This document shows, piece by piece, positions 36,730 to 45,190 of a DNA stretch of 64,000 nt. The notes beneath the pieces are model-generated. The model ran no database searches. It had not been told where the DNA came from and saw nothing but the letters and a program-made list of their open reading frames with translations. Made by a program: the position numbers and the translations under genes. Numbering within the stretch: the first letter of the stretch is position 1; each line of letters opens with the position of its first letter. This DNA is from Sediminicoccus sp. KRV36. Lineage in GTDB: Bacteria; Pseudomonadota; Alphaproteobacteria; Acetobacterales; Acetobacteraceae. Location of the stretch: NCBI RefSeq assembly GCF_023243115.1, contig NZ_CP085081.1, forward strand, positions 2,170,001 to 2,234,000, read 5' to 3'.

Positions 36730-37478
36730 CACAACCGCTTCTCGGGAAAATCGCCTATGTGACGGGTGGCAGTCGCGGCATTGGCCGGGCCTGCGCCATC
36801 GCTTTCGCCGATGCCGGCGCCGATATCGCCATCTGCCACCTGAATGACGAGGCGGAGGCGAAGACGCTGGTGCAGGCCGTCACGGCGCGCGGACGGCGCG
36901 GCTTCCAGATGCCGGCCGATATGGGCGTGGTGGCGGAGGTGAATGCCTTCGCCGCCGCCGCCGAGGCCGCACTCGGCCCCTGCGACATCCTGCTGAACAA
37001 TGCGGGAATGAATATCCGCGGGCCGTTCGGCGAGATCGCCGAGGCGGATTTCGACCGGATGATGAGCGTCCATATGAAGGGCATGTTCTTCATGGCCCAG
37101 GCCGTCTATCCGGGCATGGTCGCGCGTGGGGCTGGGCGGATCATCAACATGGCGTCCCAGCTGGCCCTCAAGGGCTCACCCGGCATCGTCACCTATTGCG
37201 CGGCCAAGGCGGGCATCATCGGCTTCACGCGCGCCCTGGCGCATGAGGCGGGGCCGAAGGGCGTGCTGGTGAATGCCATAGCACCCGGCCCGATCGAGAC
37301 CGACCTGACACGCAGCCGGGGGCCGGAATGGAAGGCGCGGATCGCAGCGACCTTGCCGCTCGGGCGTCTCGGCCAGCCGGAGGAAATCGCGGCGACGGCG
37401 CTGCTGCTGGCAGGGCAGGGCGGGACGTATTATGCGGGCGCCTGTCTCTCGCCGAATGGTGGGGATGTGATGCATTGA
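36726..37478 (+). CDS. Short-chain dehydrogenase/reductase
   Basis: The 250-residue classical SDR has coenzyme motif TGGSRGIG (residues 14-21), NNAG, catalytic serine in MASQLA and YxxxK in YCAAK. After the first glycine-rich loop the sequence ICHLNDE does not settle NAD or NADP preference. It starts inside the hutF stop (ATGA), so it is co-expressed with the histidine pathway, but no known hut step needs it. Substrate unknown. Confidence 0.9.
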   Translation: MTQPLLGKIAYVTGGSRGIGRACAIAFADAGADIAICHLNDEAEAKTLVQAVTARGRRGFQMPADMGVVAEVNAFAAAAEAALGPCDILLNNAGMNIRGPFGEIAEADFDRMMSVHMKGMFFMAQAVYPGMVARGAGRIINMASQLALKGSPGIVTYCAAKAGIIGFTRALAHEAGPKGVLVNAIAPGPIETDLTRSRGPEWKARIAATLPLGRLGQPEEIAATALLLAGQGGTYYAGACLSPNGGDVMH

Positions 37479-37505
37479 CGGCGAGGGGGGCTTTGCGCTC
37501 ACCCG

Positions 37506-37526
37506 CCAGGAAGCCCGGTTTCCTGG
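37506..37526 (+). repeat. Hairpin repeat between convergent genes
   Basis: CCAGGAA and TTCCTGG flank a seven-base loop between the SDR stop and the cupin stop. The GCAGGAAA/TTTCCTGC-type stem is shared with copies near 37.9, 49.6 and 51.7 kb. It may act as a two-way terminator. Confidence 0.45.
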
Positions 37527-37533
37527 ACCCTCG

Positions 37534-37866
37534 TCAGTCCACGATGAAGAGCGTCACGCCGGTTTGCGTCGAAGAACGATGGGGGGAATCTCCGAAGTCG
37601 GAGACCTGGTAGCTCATGCCGGCTTTCATTGGGAAGCGTCGGCCGTCCTTGAGTTCGGAGACCATCTCGCCCTTCACCACATAGATGATATGGCCGCGGT
37701 CGCACCAATGGTCGGCGAGGTAGCCTGGCCCGTATTCGACCATGCGGACGCGCACATCGCCTATGTTGAGCGTGCGCCAATGCCCCATGCCCGTCTCGCC
37801 CGGATGCTCCGTGCCGGGGACGGCGTCCCAATCGGTCACGGTGAAGGGCAGCGGGGGGATTTTCAT
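37534..37866 (-). CDS. Small cupin (DHCW-motif cupin-fold type)
   Basis: The 110-residue single-domain cupin is close to the family called DHCW motif cupin-fold proteins. Visible blocks are TDWDAVPGTEHPGETG, VRVRMVEYGPGYLADHWC and DRGHIIYVVKGE (cupin motif 1 with its histidines), then MKAGMSYQVSDFGDSPHR (motif 2). It probably binds a metal, but no reaction is known. It lies downstream of the thiolase/DUF35 pair, separated by 88 bp that contain two hairpin repeats. Confidence 0.7.
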   Translation of the reverse strand: MKIPPLPFTVTDWDAVPGTEHPGETGMGHWRTLNIGDVRVRMVEYGPGYLADHWCDRGHIIYVVKGEMVSELKDGRRFPMKAGMSYQVSDFGDSPHRSSTQTGVTLFIVD

Positions 37867-37888
37867 GGAAGCACTTCGGAATGGAGGT

Positions 37889-37937
37889 GCAGGAACCTAA
37901 GGTTTCTGCCGGGATGCTCGAAGGGCAGAGCCCTTCG
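37889..37937 (+). repeat. Double-hairpin intergenic repeat, copy A
   Basis: First stem: GCAGGAACC (37889-37897) with GGTTTCTGC (37901-37909), one G-T pair. Second stem: CGAAGGGC (37919-37926) with GCCCTTCG (37930-37937), loop AGA. The same two-stem design recurs near 49.6 and 51.7 kb. Confidence 0.65.
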
Positions 37938-37954
37938 AACTCCCCTTTGCAGTC

Positions 37955-38353
37955 TCAGGCGAGCACGAACACCGGCACCGGTGCCCCGTCGCCTTCGGTC
38001 GCGCGGAACTTCACCTTCACCTTCTGTCCGACCTTCAGCGCATCGAGGTCGCACTCGACGATGTTGGTCAGCATGGTGGGGCCTTCGGCCAGCGTCACAT
38101 AGGCCACGCAGAAGGGCTCTTTGCCCCGCGCGACGCTGTAGCTGTAGATCACGCCATCGCCTGACGCCTCGACGAACTCGACATTGTTCGAGAGCGTCCA
38201 GGGCGAGACATGGCGCGGGTAGTGGAACAGCTTGCCCGTGTCATTGCACTTGCCAAGGATCAGCTTGCCGGCGCGGCAGCCGTCGAAATAGACCTTGTTG
38301 TCCGGGCTTTCCGCCGGGGCGGCGGGGGTGCGGTCAAAGGACATGGTCGCCAT
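37955..38353 (-). CDS. DUF35-type OB-fold protein with degenerate zinc ribbon
   Basis: The 132-residue partner protein of thiolase-like enzymes has an N-terminal rubredoxin-like ribbon and a C-terminal OB fold (SYSVARGKEPFCVAYVTL, then VGQKVKVKF). In the ribbon only C36 of the four usual cysteines remains: KCNDTG has threonine in place of the second cysteine, and HVSPWT replaces the second CxxC. It probably no longer binds zinc. It begins 5 bp after the thiolase stop, so the two are made together and probably form a complex that channels a CoA ester. Confidence 0.85.
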   Translation of the reverse strand: MATMSFDRTPAAPAESPDNKVYFDGCRAGKLILGKCNDTGKLFHYPRHVSPWTLSNNVEFVEASGDGVIYSYSVARGKEPFCVAYVTLAEGPTMLTNIVECDLDALKVGQKVKVKFRATEGDGAPVPVFVLA

Positions 38354-38358
38354 GGGTG

Positions 38359-39525
38359 TTACTCCCGCTCCAGGATGACGGTGCCGCAGCCATGCCGCGA
38401 ACCGAGGTTGCCGCCCTTGCCATTGGCGAGGACGAGATCGGCATTCTTCACCTGCACCATGGGGTGTGCTTCGCCGCGCGCCTGGCGCACCGCCTCGATC
38501 ACCTTGGTCATGCCGCCGCGGTTGCTCGGGTGGTTGTTGCAGAGGCCGCCGCCATCCGTGTTGAAGGGCAGCTTGCCGACGCCGGAGATCAGATTGCCAT
38601 CGGCCACGAAGCGGCCGCCCTGGCCCTTTTCGCAGAAGCCCAGATCCTCGATCTGCACGACGACGCTGATGGTGAAGCTGTCATAGATCGAGGCGTATTT
38701 GATGTCGGCCGGCTTCACGCCCGCCTTGCCGAAGGCCATGGGCCCGGACATTTTCGAGGCCGAATAGGTCAGGTCAATGCCACCGGCATTCTGGTGCTTG
38801 TAGGCCTCGCCCCAGCCCTTCACGCCGACCTTCGGGCGCTTCAGCGTGCGCGCGATTTCGGGCCGCGCGATGATCAGCGCACCACCGCCATCGGAGATGA
38901 CGCAGCAATCCAGGCGGTGCAGCGGATCAGCCACCATGGGCGAATTCACCACATCCTCGACCGTGACGACCTTCCGGAGCATCGCATGTTCATTGTACTG
39001 CGCGTGGGTGGAGGCGGCGACCTTCACCCAGGCGAGCTGCTCGCTCGTCGTGCCGAATTCATACATGTGCCGCATGGCGACATTGGCGTGCATGGTGGCG
39101 ATGGTGCGGCCGTAAGGCAGCTCGAAGCTCTCATCGGGCACACCCACGCCGGCGGAGCGCACGGCGGTGCCGGTCTGCATGCCCTCGGCGCGCGGACGGC
39201 CGGCGAGCGTGATCAGCGCGACATTGCACTTGCCCGCAATGATGGCCTCGACCGCGTGACCCACATGGATGACGTAGGAGGAGCCGCCGCTTTCTGTCGT
39301 GTCGTAATGACGGAGCTTGTTGAGGCCCATGTAGTCGATCATGGACAGGCCACCCATGCCCGGCGCATCGCCCGCACAGAAATAGCCATCAATATCGGCG
39401 GCGGTCAGTCCCGCGTCCTGCAGCGCGCCATAGGCGACTTCGGCATGCAGTTGGGCGGTGGACTTGTCCTCGGCCTTGCGCGTCGGGTGCTCGAAAGCGC
39501 CCACGATATAGGCGGGATTTTTCAT
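38359..39525 (-). CDS. SCP2/thiolase-like protein lacking the nucleophilic cysteine
   Basis: The 388-residue thiolase-fold protein has the family opening AYIVGAFEHPTRKA. At the place of the acylated cysteine it reads TTESGGSSYVIHVGHAV, so no cysteine is present there. The C-terminal HGCG motif with the second catalytic cysteine is kept (RHGCGTVIL). This pattern is known in a subgroup of thiolase-like proteins that pair with DUF35 proteins. It may catalyse cleavage or condensation by another route, or bind acyl-CoA. It is followed directly by the DUF35 gene. Substrate unknown. Confidence 0.85.
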   Translation of the reverse strand: MKNPAYIVGAFEHPTRKAEDKSTAQLHAEVAYGALQDAGLTAADIDGYFCAGDAPGMGGLSMIDYMGLNKLRHYDTTESGGSSYVIHVGHAVEAIIAGKCNVALITLAGRPRAEGMQTGTAVRSAGVGVPDESFELPYGRTIATMHANVAMRHMYEFGTTSEQLAWVKVAASTHAQYNEHAMLRKVVTVEDVVNSPMVADPLHRLDCCVISDGGGALIIARPEIARTLKRPKVGVKGWGEAYKHQNAGGIDLTYSASKMSGPMAFGKAGVKPADIKYASIYDSFTISVVVQIEDLGFCEKGQGGRFVADGNLISGVGKLPFNTDGGGLCNNHPSNRGGMTKVIEAVRQARGEAHPMVQVKNADLVLANGKGGNLGSRHGCGTVILERE

Positions 39526-39649
39526 GGGGCTCGGTGCCCTTTCCTGGCGATCATCGCATCCTCCCGGGATGTATGGGCCGCGGCGGTCTGGCGCGGCAGA
39601 CGAAGCCTCGCCGCCATGCCGCCATCCGTCAACCTTCGGTGAATGAGGA

Positions 39650-40624
39650 TCAGCCCAGATTCAAACGCCGGGCGAGGTCCCGGTAGAGGGCGATCTGCGC
39701 CTCGACATGCGCGCGCGTGGCCGCACCATCGAGAAAGCGCGGCACGCTGCCGGTGCGGCGCGTGGCGGCGATCCATTCGGGATCGCGCGTGGTGGCGATG
39801 GTCACGCGGGTCCAGAATTCCAGAACGGGCTCGGGCAGGTTGGCCGGGGCCGCCAGCGCATTCCAGCCCGCGAGGGAGGAGAGGGCGGGCAGCCCGGCCT
39901 GCGCGGCGGTGGGGACATGGGGCAGGCTTGCCAGCCGCGCATCGCCGCTGACCACCAGCGCGCGCACCTGGCCCTGCTGGATGGCGCCCAGCATGTCACC
40001 CAGGTTGTTGCCGACGAATTGCGCATGGCCGCCGAGCAATGCCATCAGAGCCTCACCGCCGCCGCGGAAGGGCAGGGCCTGGGCCGCGTCTATCGGCAGG
40101 CTGGCACTGGCCAGCATGTGGCGGATGCCGAGATCCAGGATGGTGGCGGGCCCGCTGGTGGCGAAATTCAGCTGGCCCGGCGTGGCGCGAATGGCCGCGA
40201 GCAGCGCCTGCAGGTCACGCCAGGGCGCATCGGCGCGGACGCAGACCACGAAGGGATTTTCATCGAGCAAGGCAAGCCAGGTGAAATCCTCCACGCTGTA
40301 GGGCGTGCGCGCATCGGTGGCGGGCAGGATGGCGGAAGAGCCGACGCGCGCCAGCAGCAGCGTATGCCCATCAGGCCGGGCACGGGCCACGAATTGCGTG
40401 CCGATGGAGCCTGAGGCGCCGGTGCGGTTGTCCACGATGATGGGTTGCGGGCCAGGGCCCATATGGCGCGGCGCATGGGCGGCGAAGATGCGCGCGGCAA
40501 GATCGGCCGCGCCACCGGCCGAAAAGGGCGCCAACAGCGTGACCGGCCGGTCCAGCACCTGCGCCGCGGCGGGCCCCGCCGGGAGTGCCAGCCCGCCCAG
40601 AATGGCTTGGCGACGCGTGATCAT
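39650..40624 (-). CDS. Bug-family tripartite tricarboxylate receptor (orphan)
   Basis: The 324-residue binding protein starts at 40624 with MITRRQAILGGLALPAG, a Tat-like leader. A longer upstream frame is not used. Bug motifs are RPVTLLAPFSAGGAADL, VDNRTGASGSIGTQF, ARPDGHTLL and LNFATSGPATI. The ribosome-binding site is weak. It lies 124 bp upstream, on the minus-strand map, of the thiolase start; that space carries no gene. It is divergent from the transglycosylase-like gene. Confidence 0.92.
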   Translation of the reverse strand: MITRRQAILGGLALPAGPAAAQVLDRPVTLLAPFSAGGAADLAARIFAAHAPRHMGPGPQPIIVDNRTGASGSIGTQFVARARPDGHTLLLARVGSSAILPATDARTPYSVEDFTWLALLDENPFVVCVRADAPWRDLQALLAAIRATPGQLNFATSGPATILDLGIRHMLASASLPIDAAQALPFRGGGEALMALLGGHAQFVGNNLGDMLGAIQQGQVRALVVSGDARLASLPHVPTAAQAGLPALSSLAGWNALAAPANLPEPVLEFWTRVTIATTRDPEWIAATRRTGSVPRFLDGAATRAHVEAQIALYRDLARRLNLG

Positions 40625-40730
40625 CTGGCTTGGCCCATCGGTCGTTGTCCCCTGGTCGAATGTGCAGCATGCCCCGGATCGGGGGGGCAAGGGTTGCCCT
40701 TGGGCTTCACGCCATGCTACCGCGTGTTGC

Positions 40731-41696
40731 ATGTTGACCCAGACTGGCCTGCCAAAGAGGGCGCAAAATCACGATGCGCCCCGGCACCCACCAGTGGTCC
40801 ATGCGCCCCAATCTGCCGGGCCGCGTGGATCCTTCCCGCGTGGAAGCCTCCGTGGCCTTGCTCTCAGTGCCCTTGTGGCCTGGGTGTTGGGCGCGGTCTC
40901 CTTCAGCATGCCAGCCGATGCGCGCACTGCTGATCCGCGCGCCAGCCAGGCGCGCAGCCCGGCCGTGAGCCAGCCTGCCCGGCGCGCCACCACGGCGCCG
41001 CGCGCAACCACGGCCCAGCGCTCCACGGCACCACGGCGAGACACCGGCACGCGCAGCGCGCATCGCGGCCGCGCCCGCCCGCCCGCCGGCACGCCCCGGA
41101 TGCGCGATGCGCCGCAGGAGTTGATCCCGGTGCTGGTGGCGGAGACGTCGCCGCGCACATCCCAGTTGTCTCCTCGCGCCGCCTGCCTTCAGGCGACGCA
41201 GCGCGCCGAACAGGTGCACGGCCTGCCGACGGGGCTGCTGACGGCGATCGCCCTCGCGGAGAGCGGGTTGCATGCCTATGCCCTTTCCATCGGCGGCCGC
41301 GCGCATTTCCCGGAGACGGAGGAAGCCGCGCGGGCGCTGGTGGATGGCGCAGCCCCCCGGCGCAGCATCATGGCGGGCTGCGTGCAGGTGAATGCCCGCG
41401 TGCATGCGCGCAATTCCCATTGGCCGCTGAACCCCGATGCCTCGGCCGATTGGGCTGGCGGGATGATGGCGCGCTGGGCGCGTGAGACGGGCAGCTGGTC
41501 CACCGCGCTGCGGCGCTGGCACGGCGGCAGCCCGGCCTCGACGCAGCGCCTGGTGTGCCGCGTGAAGGCCAAGATGGAAGTGACCAGCCCGGGCAGCGAT
41601 GTCTTTGATGACTGGAGCTGCAACACCGGCCATGCGGAGCGCACGCGCCGCAACGGCGCGGTGCACCTCGCCACGGCCCAGCGGCAGACGCAGTAG
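40731..41696 (+). CDS. Lytic-transglycosylase-like exported protein
   Basis: The 321-residue protein has a C-terminal SLT-like domain. The likely catalytic glutamate is E177 in TAIALAESGLHAYAL, followed by IMAGCVQVNARVHA (the usual GxxQ region) and a GSWSTALRRWHGG tail. Ahead of it is a basic, alanine/threonine/arginine-rich linker (about residues 70-140) and one hydrophobic stretch near residues 46-66 that should anchor or export the protein. The start is uncertain: ATG 40731 lacks a good ribosome-binding site and a GTG at 40794 is an alternative. Similar small proteins occur beside secretion or conjugation genes, but none are here. Confidence 0.7.
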   Translation: MLTQTGLPKRAQNHDAPRHPPVVHAPQSAGPRGSFPRGSLRGLALSALVAWVLGAVSFSMPADARTADPRASQARSPAVSQPARRATTAPRATTAQRSTAPRRDTGTRSAHRGRARPPAGTPRMRDAPQELIPVLVAETSPRTSQLSPRAACLQATQRAEQVHGLPTGLLTAIALAESGLHAYALSIGGRAHFPETEEAARALVDGAAPRRSIMAGCVQVNARVHARNSHWPLNPDASADWAGGMMARWARETGSWSTALRRWHGGSPASTQRLVCRVKAKMEVTSPGSDVFDDWSCNTGHAERTRRNGAVHLATAQRQTQ

Positions 41697-41822
41697 CGCC
41701 TGATCGGCGGAGGCGGCTTCGCCGGAGCCGTGAATCAGTCGCTTGTATGTGCGCCTGATCGGTGGAGGCGGCTTCGCCGGAGCCGTGAATCAGTCGCTTA
41801 TATGTGCGCCTGATCGGCGGGG
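41697..41822. repeat. 55-bp tandem hairpin repeat (two full copies and a partial)
   Basis: Units begin at 41696/41697, 41751 and 41806 and share CCTGATCGG, a nested palindrome (CGGCTTCGCCG), GTGAATCAG and a CGCTTRTATGTG tail. Only two positions differ between the two full units. The outer CTGAT/ATCAG ends can pair, giving a long imperfect stem. It fills the space between the transglycosylase-like gene and the end of the convergent ABC operon. Confidence 0.85.
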
Positions 41823-41845
41823 CGGGGCAACCGCCCTCCGGCGCG

Positions 41846-42721
41846 TTATTCCTTCACGGCACCCGTCAGGCTGCTGACGTAGTAGTCCACGAAGAACGAA
41901 TAGAAGATCGCAACCGGCAGCGAGCCCATCAGCGAGCCCGCCATCAGCGCCCCCCATTGATAGACATCGCCCGTGACCAGCTCGGTCAGGATGGCGACGG
42001 GAACGGTCTTGTTCTCGCTGCTCTGGATGAAGGCGAGTGCGTAGATGAACTCGTTCCAGGACAGCGTGAAGGAGAAGATGCCCGCGCTGATCAGCCCCGG
42101 CACCGCGAGCGGCAGCGTGATCCGGCGCAGGATCTGCAACCGCGTGGCACCGTCAATCAGCGCGCATTCTTCCAGCTCATAGGGAATGGATTTGAAGTAG
42201 CCGATCAGCAGCCAGGTGCAGAAGGGTACGAGGAAGGTCGGGTAGACCAGCACCAGCGCCATCGGGCTGTCGAACAGGCCAAGCTGTACGACCATCGTGG
42301 CCAGCGGGATGAACAGGATCGAGGGCGGCACCAGATAGGCCAGGTAGATCGCAAGGCCGACATACTGGCTGCCGCGGAAGCGCAGCCGCTGGATCGCATA
42401 GGCGCCCAGCGTGCTGGCAAAGAGCGACAGCGTCGTCGCCCCCACCGAGACCATCATGGTCGTCATCAGCCAGGAGGGATAGGCCGTCTCGAACAGCAGC
42501 TTGCGAATGTGCTGCAGCGTGGGCGAGGTGATCCAGAAGGGATTATGCGTCGCGAAATCATACAGCTCCGCATCGGGTTTGAAGGCCGTGATCGTCATCC
42601 AGTAGAAGGGAAACAACAGGATGAGCAGGAAGCAGGAGAGCGGCAGCCAGAGCACCACCATGCGGCGTGCCCGGCTGTCCCATTGCATCGTTTCCGGGGC
42701 GGCGGTCGAAGCATTGCTCAT
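41846..42721 (-). CDS. Carbohydrate-type ABC permease (MalG/UgpE family)
   Basis: The 291-residue inner-membrane protein has six segments. It has the family pattern FPFYWMTITAFKPDAELY at the start of the periplasmic region and the EAA loop YELEECALIDGATRLQILRRI that contacts the ATPase. The end, VSSLTGAVKE, is a typical MalG-like terminus. It is the last gene of a five-gene minus-strand operon; the 72-bp gap before it holds no gene. Confidence 0.92.
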   Translation of the reverse strand: MSNASTAAPETMQWDSRARRMVVLWLPLSCFLLILLFPFYWMTITAFKPDAELYDFATHNPFWITSPTLQHIRKLLFETAYPSWLMTTMMVSVGATTLSLFASTLGAYAIQRLRFRGSQYVGLAIYLAYLVPPSILFIPLATMVVQLGLFDSPMALVLVYPTFLVPFCTWLLIGYFKSIPYELEECALIDGATRLQILRRITLPLAVPGLISAGIFSFTLSWNEFIYALAFIQSSENKTVPVAILTELVTGDVYQWGALMAGSLMGSLPVAIFYSFFVDYYVSSLTGAVKE

Positions 42722-42793
42722 GGCATGAACCCTGTGACGGAGTGACGTGCGTGATGGGGGAGGGGCCGCGCCCCTGCGGCGCCGCGTGGCATC

Positions 42794-43753
42794 TCAGTCA
42801 TTGCCTTCGCCCTGCTGCCACTTCCGACGGGCCAGCGCGTAGTAGCTGAACAGCGTGGCGAAGACGAGGAAGGGGATCATCGAGACGGCAATGGCCGCCC
42901 CTTCGCCCAGTTCGCCACCCGGAATGCCGCGCTGGAAGGCGAGGGTGGCGAGGAGGTGGGTGGAGTTCACCGGCCCGCCCCGCGTGATGGCATAGACGAG
43001 CTGGAAATCGGTGAAGGTGAAGATGATCGAGAAGGTCATCACGATGGCGAGGATGGGCAGCAGCATCGGGAAGGTGATGAAGCGGAAGCGCTGCCACGGC
43101 GATGCGCCATCGAGCAGGGCCGCCTCATAGAGCGAGGGCGAGATGGTCTGCAGCCCAGCCAGGAGGGAAATGGCGACAAAGGGAATGCCGCGCCAGATAT
43201 TGGCGCCGATGAGCGAGAAGCGCGCCGGCCATTCGCTGCCGAGGAAGTTGATGTTCGTCTCGCGCCAGCCCAGCACATCCACGAAGACGTAGCTGATGAT
43301 GGAGAATTGCGGATCGAACATCCACCAGAAGGCGATGGCGGAGAGCACGGTGGGCACGATCCAGGGCAGCAGGATGATCGCGCGGATGATGGATTTGAAC
43401 GGCATGTGCTGGTTGAGCAGCAGGGCGAGCCACAGGCCCAGGCCGAATTTTCCGATGGTCGCGATGGAGGTGTAGAACACGCTGAAGAAGACGGCGTTCC
43501 AGAAGATCGGGTCGGTCAGCAGGTATTCGAAATTCTCGAAGCCGACAAAGGCGCCGCGCCGGCCGATCGTCGTGTCGGTGAAGGCGAGGTAGATGCCCAG
43601 GCCCAGCGGATAGGTGAGGAACACCGACAACAACCCGACCGCCGGCAGCAGGCAGGCGATGATGAGCACGGCCTTGTTGTCGAAGATGCGCGCCAGGAGT
43701 GTCGGCGGCGGCCGTGTCTTGGACCAGTGCAGCGGGGCGGTGGTGGCGTCCAT
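42794..43753 (-). CDS. Carbohydrate-type ABC permease (MalF/UgpA family)
   Basis: The 319-residue inner-membrane protein has six segments. It starts with the ATG at 43753 (MDATTAPLHWSK); a longer frame upstream runs through the hairpin and is not used. The EAA loop is PSLYEAALLDGASPWQRFRFI, and VGFENFEYLLTDPIFWNA is the usual periplasmic stretch. It forms the channel with the MalG-like protein. Substrate sets in this group are sugars, polyols or glycerol phosphate. Confidence 0.92.
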   Translation of the reverse strand: MDATTAPLHWSKTRPPPTLLARIFDNKAVLIIACLLPAVGLLSVFLTYPLGLGIYLAFTDTTIGRRGAFVGFENFEYLLTDPIFWNAVFFSVFYTSIATIGKFGLGLWLALLLNQHMPFKSIIRAIILLPWIVPTVLSAIAFWWMFDPQFSIISYVFVDVLGWRETNINFLGSEWPARFSLIGANIWRGIPFVAISLLAGLQTISPSLYEAALLDGASPWQRFRFITFPMLLPILAIVMTFSIIFTFTDFQLVYAITRGGPVNSTHLLATLAFQRGIPGGELGEGAAIAVSMIPFLVFATLFSYYALARRKWQQGEGND

Positions 43754-43777
43754 CGGGCTCGGCTCCGTGAGAGCTGG

Positions 43778-43804
43778 CCCCGCGCGGCGGGACGCCGCGC
43801 GGGG
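43778..43804 (-). terminator. Very stable hairpin between binding-protein and permease genes
   Basis: A 12-bp perfect stem (CCCCGCGCGGCG with CGCCGCGCGGGG) with loop GGA, 20 bp after the binding-protein stop in the direction of transcription. No U-run follows. It parallels the hairpin at 13519-13539 in the other ABC operon and probably lowers permease expression relative to the binding protein. Confidence 0.6.
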
Positions 43805-43824
43805 TTGCGTGAAGTGCGGGAAGT

Positions 43825-45153
43825 TCAGCCGCGCCGGCGGAAGAAGCGCGCGGCGCGGCGCTCGGCCTCGCGTGCCGCGGCTTCGGGCGTGGCCTGGCCG
43901 GAAGCGACCGAGGCGCACATCTGCACCATCACGTAATCGGCATTGGCGGCTGCCGTGCCTTCGGTGATGGGGCCGCTGTAGCCGTTGTAGAAGGCCGTAT
44001 CCATGGTATCGCGGAAGATCGAAACCTTGGGGTCGCTGCGCCAGACGGCGCTGTTGCCATAGGCGTTCAGCGGCTGCGCCCAATAGCCGAGATTGGCCTG
44101 CAGCCAGGGGTCGTATTGCTCGGCCTCCATCAGGAAGGCGAGCAGCGCCTTGGCCGCATTGGGGAAGCGGCTGTGCCGGAAGACCATGCCATTGAGCGTC
44201 AGCCCCGCCATGGGCGAGGTGGAGGCCAGGCCCTTGGGCAGCAGCGTGTGCTCGGTATCCGCGGCGATGGCCGCCGTCGCCGGGTCGTTCTTCAGTGAGA
44301 AGTAGAGCGACACGCCGTTGGAGGTGAGAAACAGCTCGTTCGAGGCATAGGCGCGGTTGTTGCTGATATCGCCCCAGGCGATCGTGCCGGGCACGAAGGT
44401 GGCATAAAGCTCCTTCAGGTAGTTGAGTGCCGCCACGGTCTCGCGGCTGTTGATGCCCACGCTGCCATCATCATTCACAAGCTTGCCGCCGAAGGACCAG
44501 ATCAGCCAATTGGCGAAGCCGTTGCCGTCGCCCACGGCATTGCCGAGCGCGAAGCCTGGCGGCTTGTTGATGCGCTTGAGCGCCTGGCACAGGCGCAGAT
44601 AGCCCGCGTGGTCATCCGGGATCGTCTGAAAACCCGCCTCGTTCACGGCGGATTTGCGCCAGACGAGCGGCCCGCCCGAGGCGCCGAAGGGAATGCCGAT
44701 CCAGTTGTTGGTGCCGTGTCGCTTGCCATAGCGTTCGGCCAGGCGCTTCCAGCCGCCGTATTTCGCCCCCAGATAGGCGGCGACGTCGGTCACCTCGACC
44801 AGCTTGTCGGCATAGACATGCGGCGCATCGCCGAAGCCGATGATGAGGTCAGGCCCGGCACCGGTATTGCCGGTGACGGCGGTCTGCTGGTTGATATCCT
44901 CCCACCCCACGAAATCCACGCGGACCTGCACGCCGGTGGCGGCGGTGAAGCGGGCGCAATTGGCGCGGAACACCTCCTCATCGGGTTGGACGAAGCGCAC
45001 GGGGCGCAGCATGCGCAGCGTGGCGCCGTTTTCGATGCGCCAATTGGGTGTGGGGACGTTGGCCGCCTGGATCGCCTGGGCGCCCGCCTCGGTGGCAAGC
45101 AGGGTGCCGGCACCCAGAACCGCCGCCTGGCGGCGAGTGACATTCATGGTCAT
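43825..45153 (-). CDS. ABC transporter family 1 solute-binding protein
   Basis: The 442-residue exported protein has leader MTMNVTRRQAAVLGAGTLLA, twin-arginine-like, ending near AGAQ. Features of the family 1 (sugar) class are DLIIGFGDAPHVYADKL, WIGIPFGASGGPLVWRKSA and AFLMEAEQYDPWL. The start follows GGAGGAA. The ligand is likely a sugar, polyol or similar. The unusual operon partner, a thiamine-diphosphate enzyme, suggests that the transported compound or a product of it may be a 2-oxoacid or a sugar, but this is inference. Confidence 0.9.
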   Translation of the reverse strand: MTMNVTRRQAAVLGAGTLLATEAGAQAIQAANVPTPNWRIENGATLRMLRPVRFVQPDEEVFRANCARFTAATGVQVRVDFVGWEDINQQTAVTGNTGAGPDLIIGFGDAPHVYADKLVEVTDVAAYLGAKYGGWKRLAERYGKRHGTNNWIGIPFGASGGPLVWRKSAVNEAGFQTIPDDHAGYLRLCQALKRINKPPGFALGNAVGDGNGFANWLIWSFGGKLVNDDGSVGINSRETVAALNYLKELYATFVPGTIAWGDISNNRAYASNELFLTSNGVSLYFSLKNDPATAAIAADTEHTLLPKGLASTSPMAGLTLNGMVFRHSRFPNAAKALLAFLMEAEQYDPWLQANLGYWAQPLNAYGNSAVWRSDPKVSIFRDTMDTAFYNGYSGPITEGTAAANADYVMVQMCASVASGQATPEAAAREAERRAARFFRRRG

Positions 45154-45190
45154 TTTTCTTCGTTCCTCCCGTGGTGATTGGCCGGACGGT

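Noticed and set aside
41697..41822. Transposon end or insertion sequence
   Set aside because: No transposase or target duplication; the units are short tandem hairpins, better described as REP-like.
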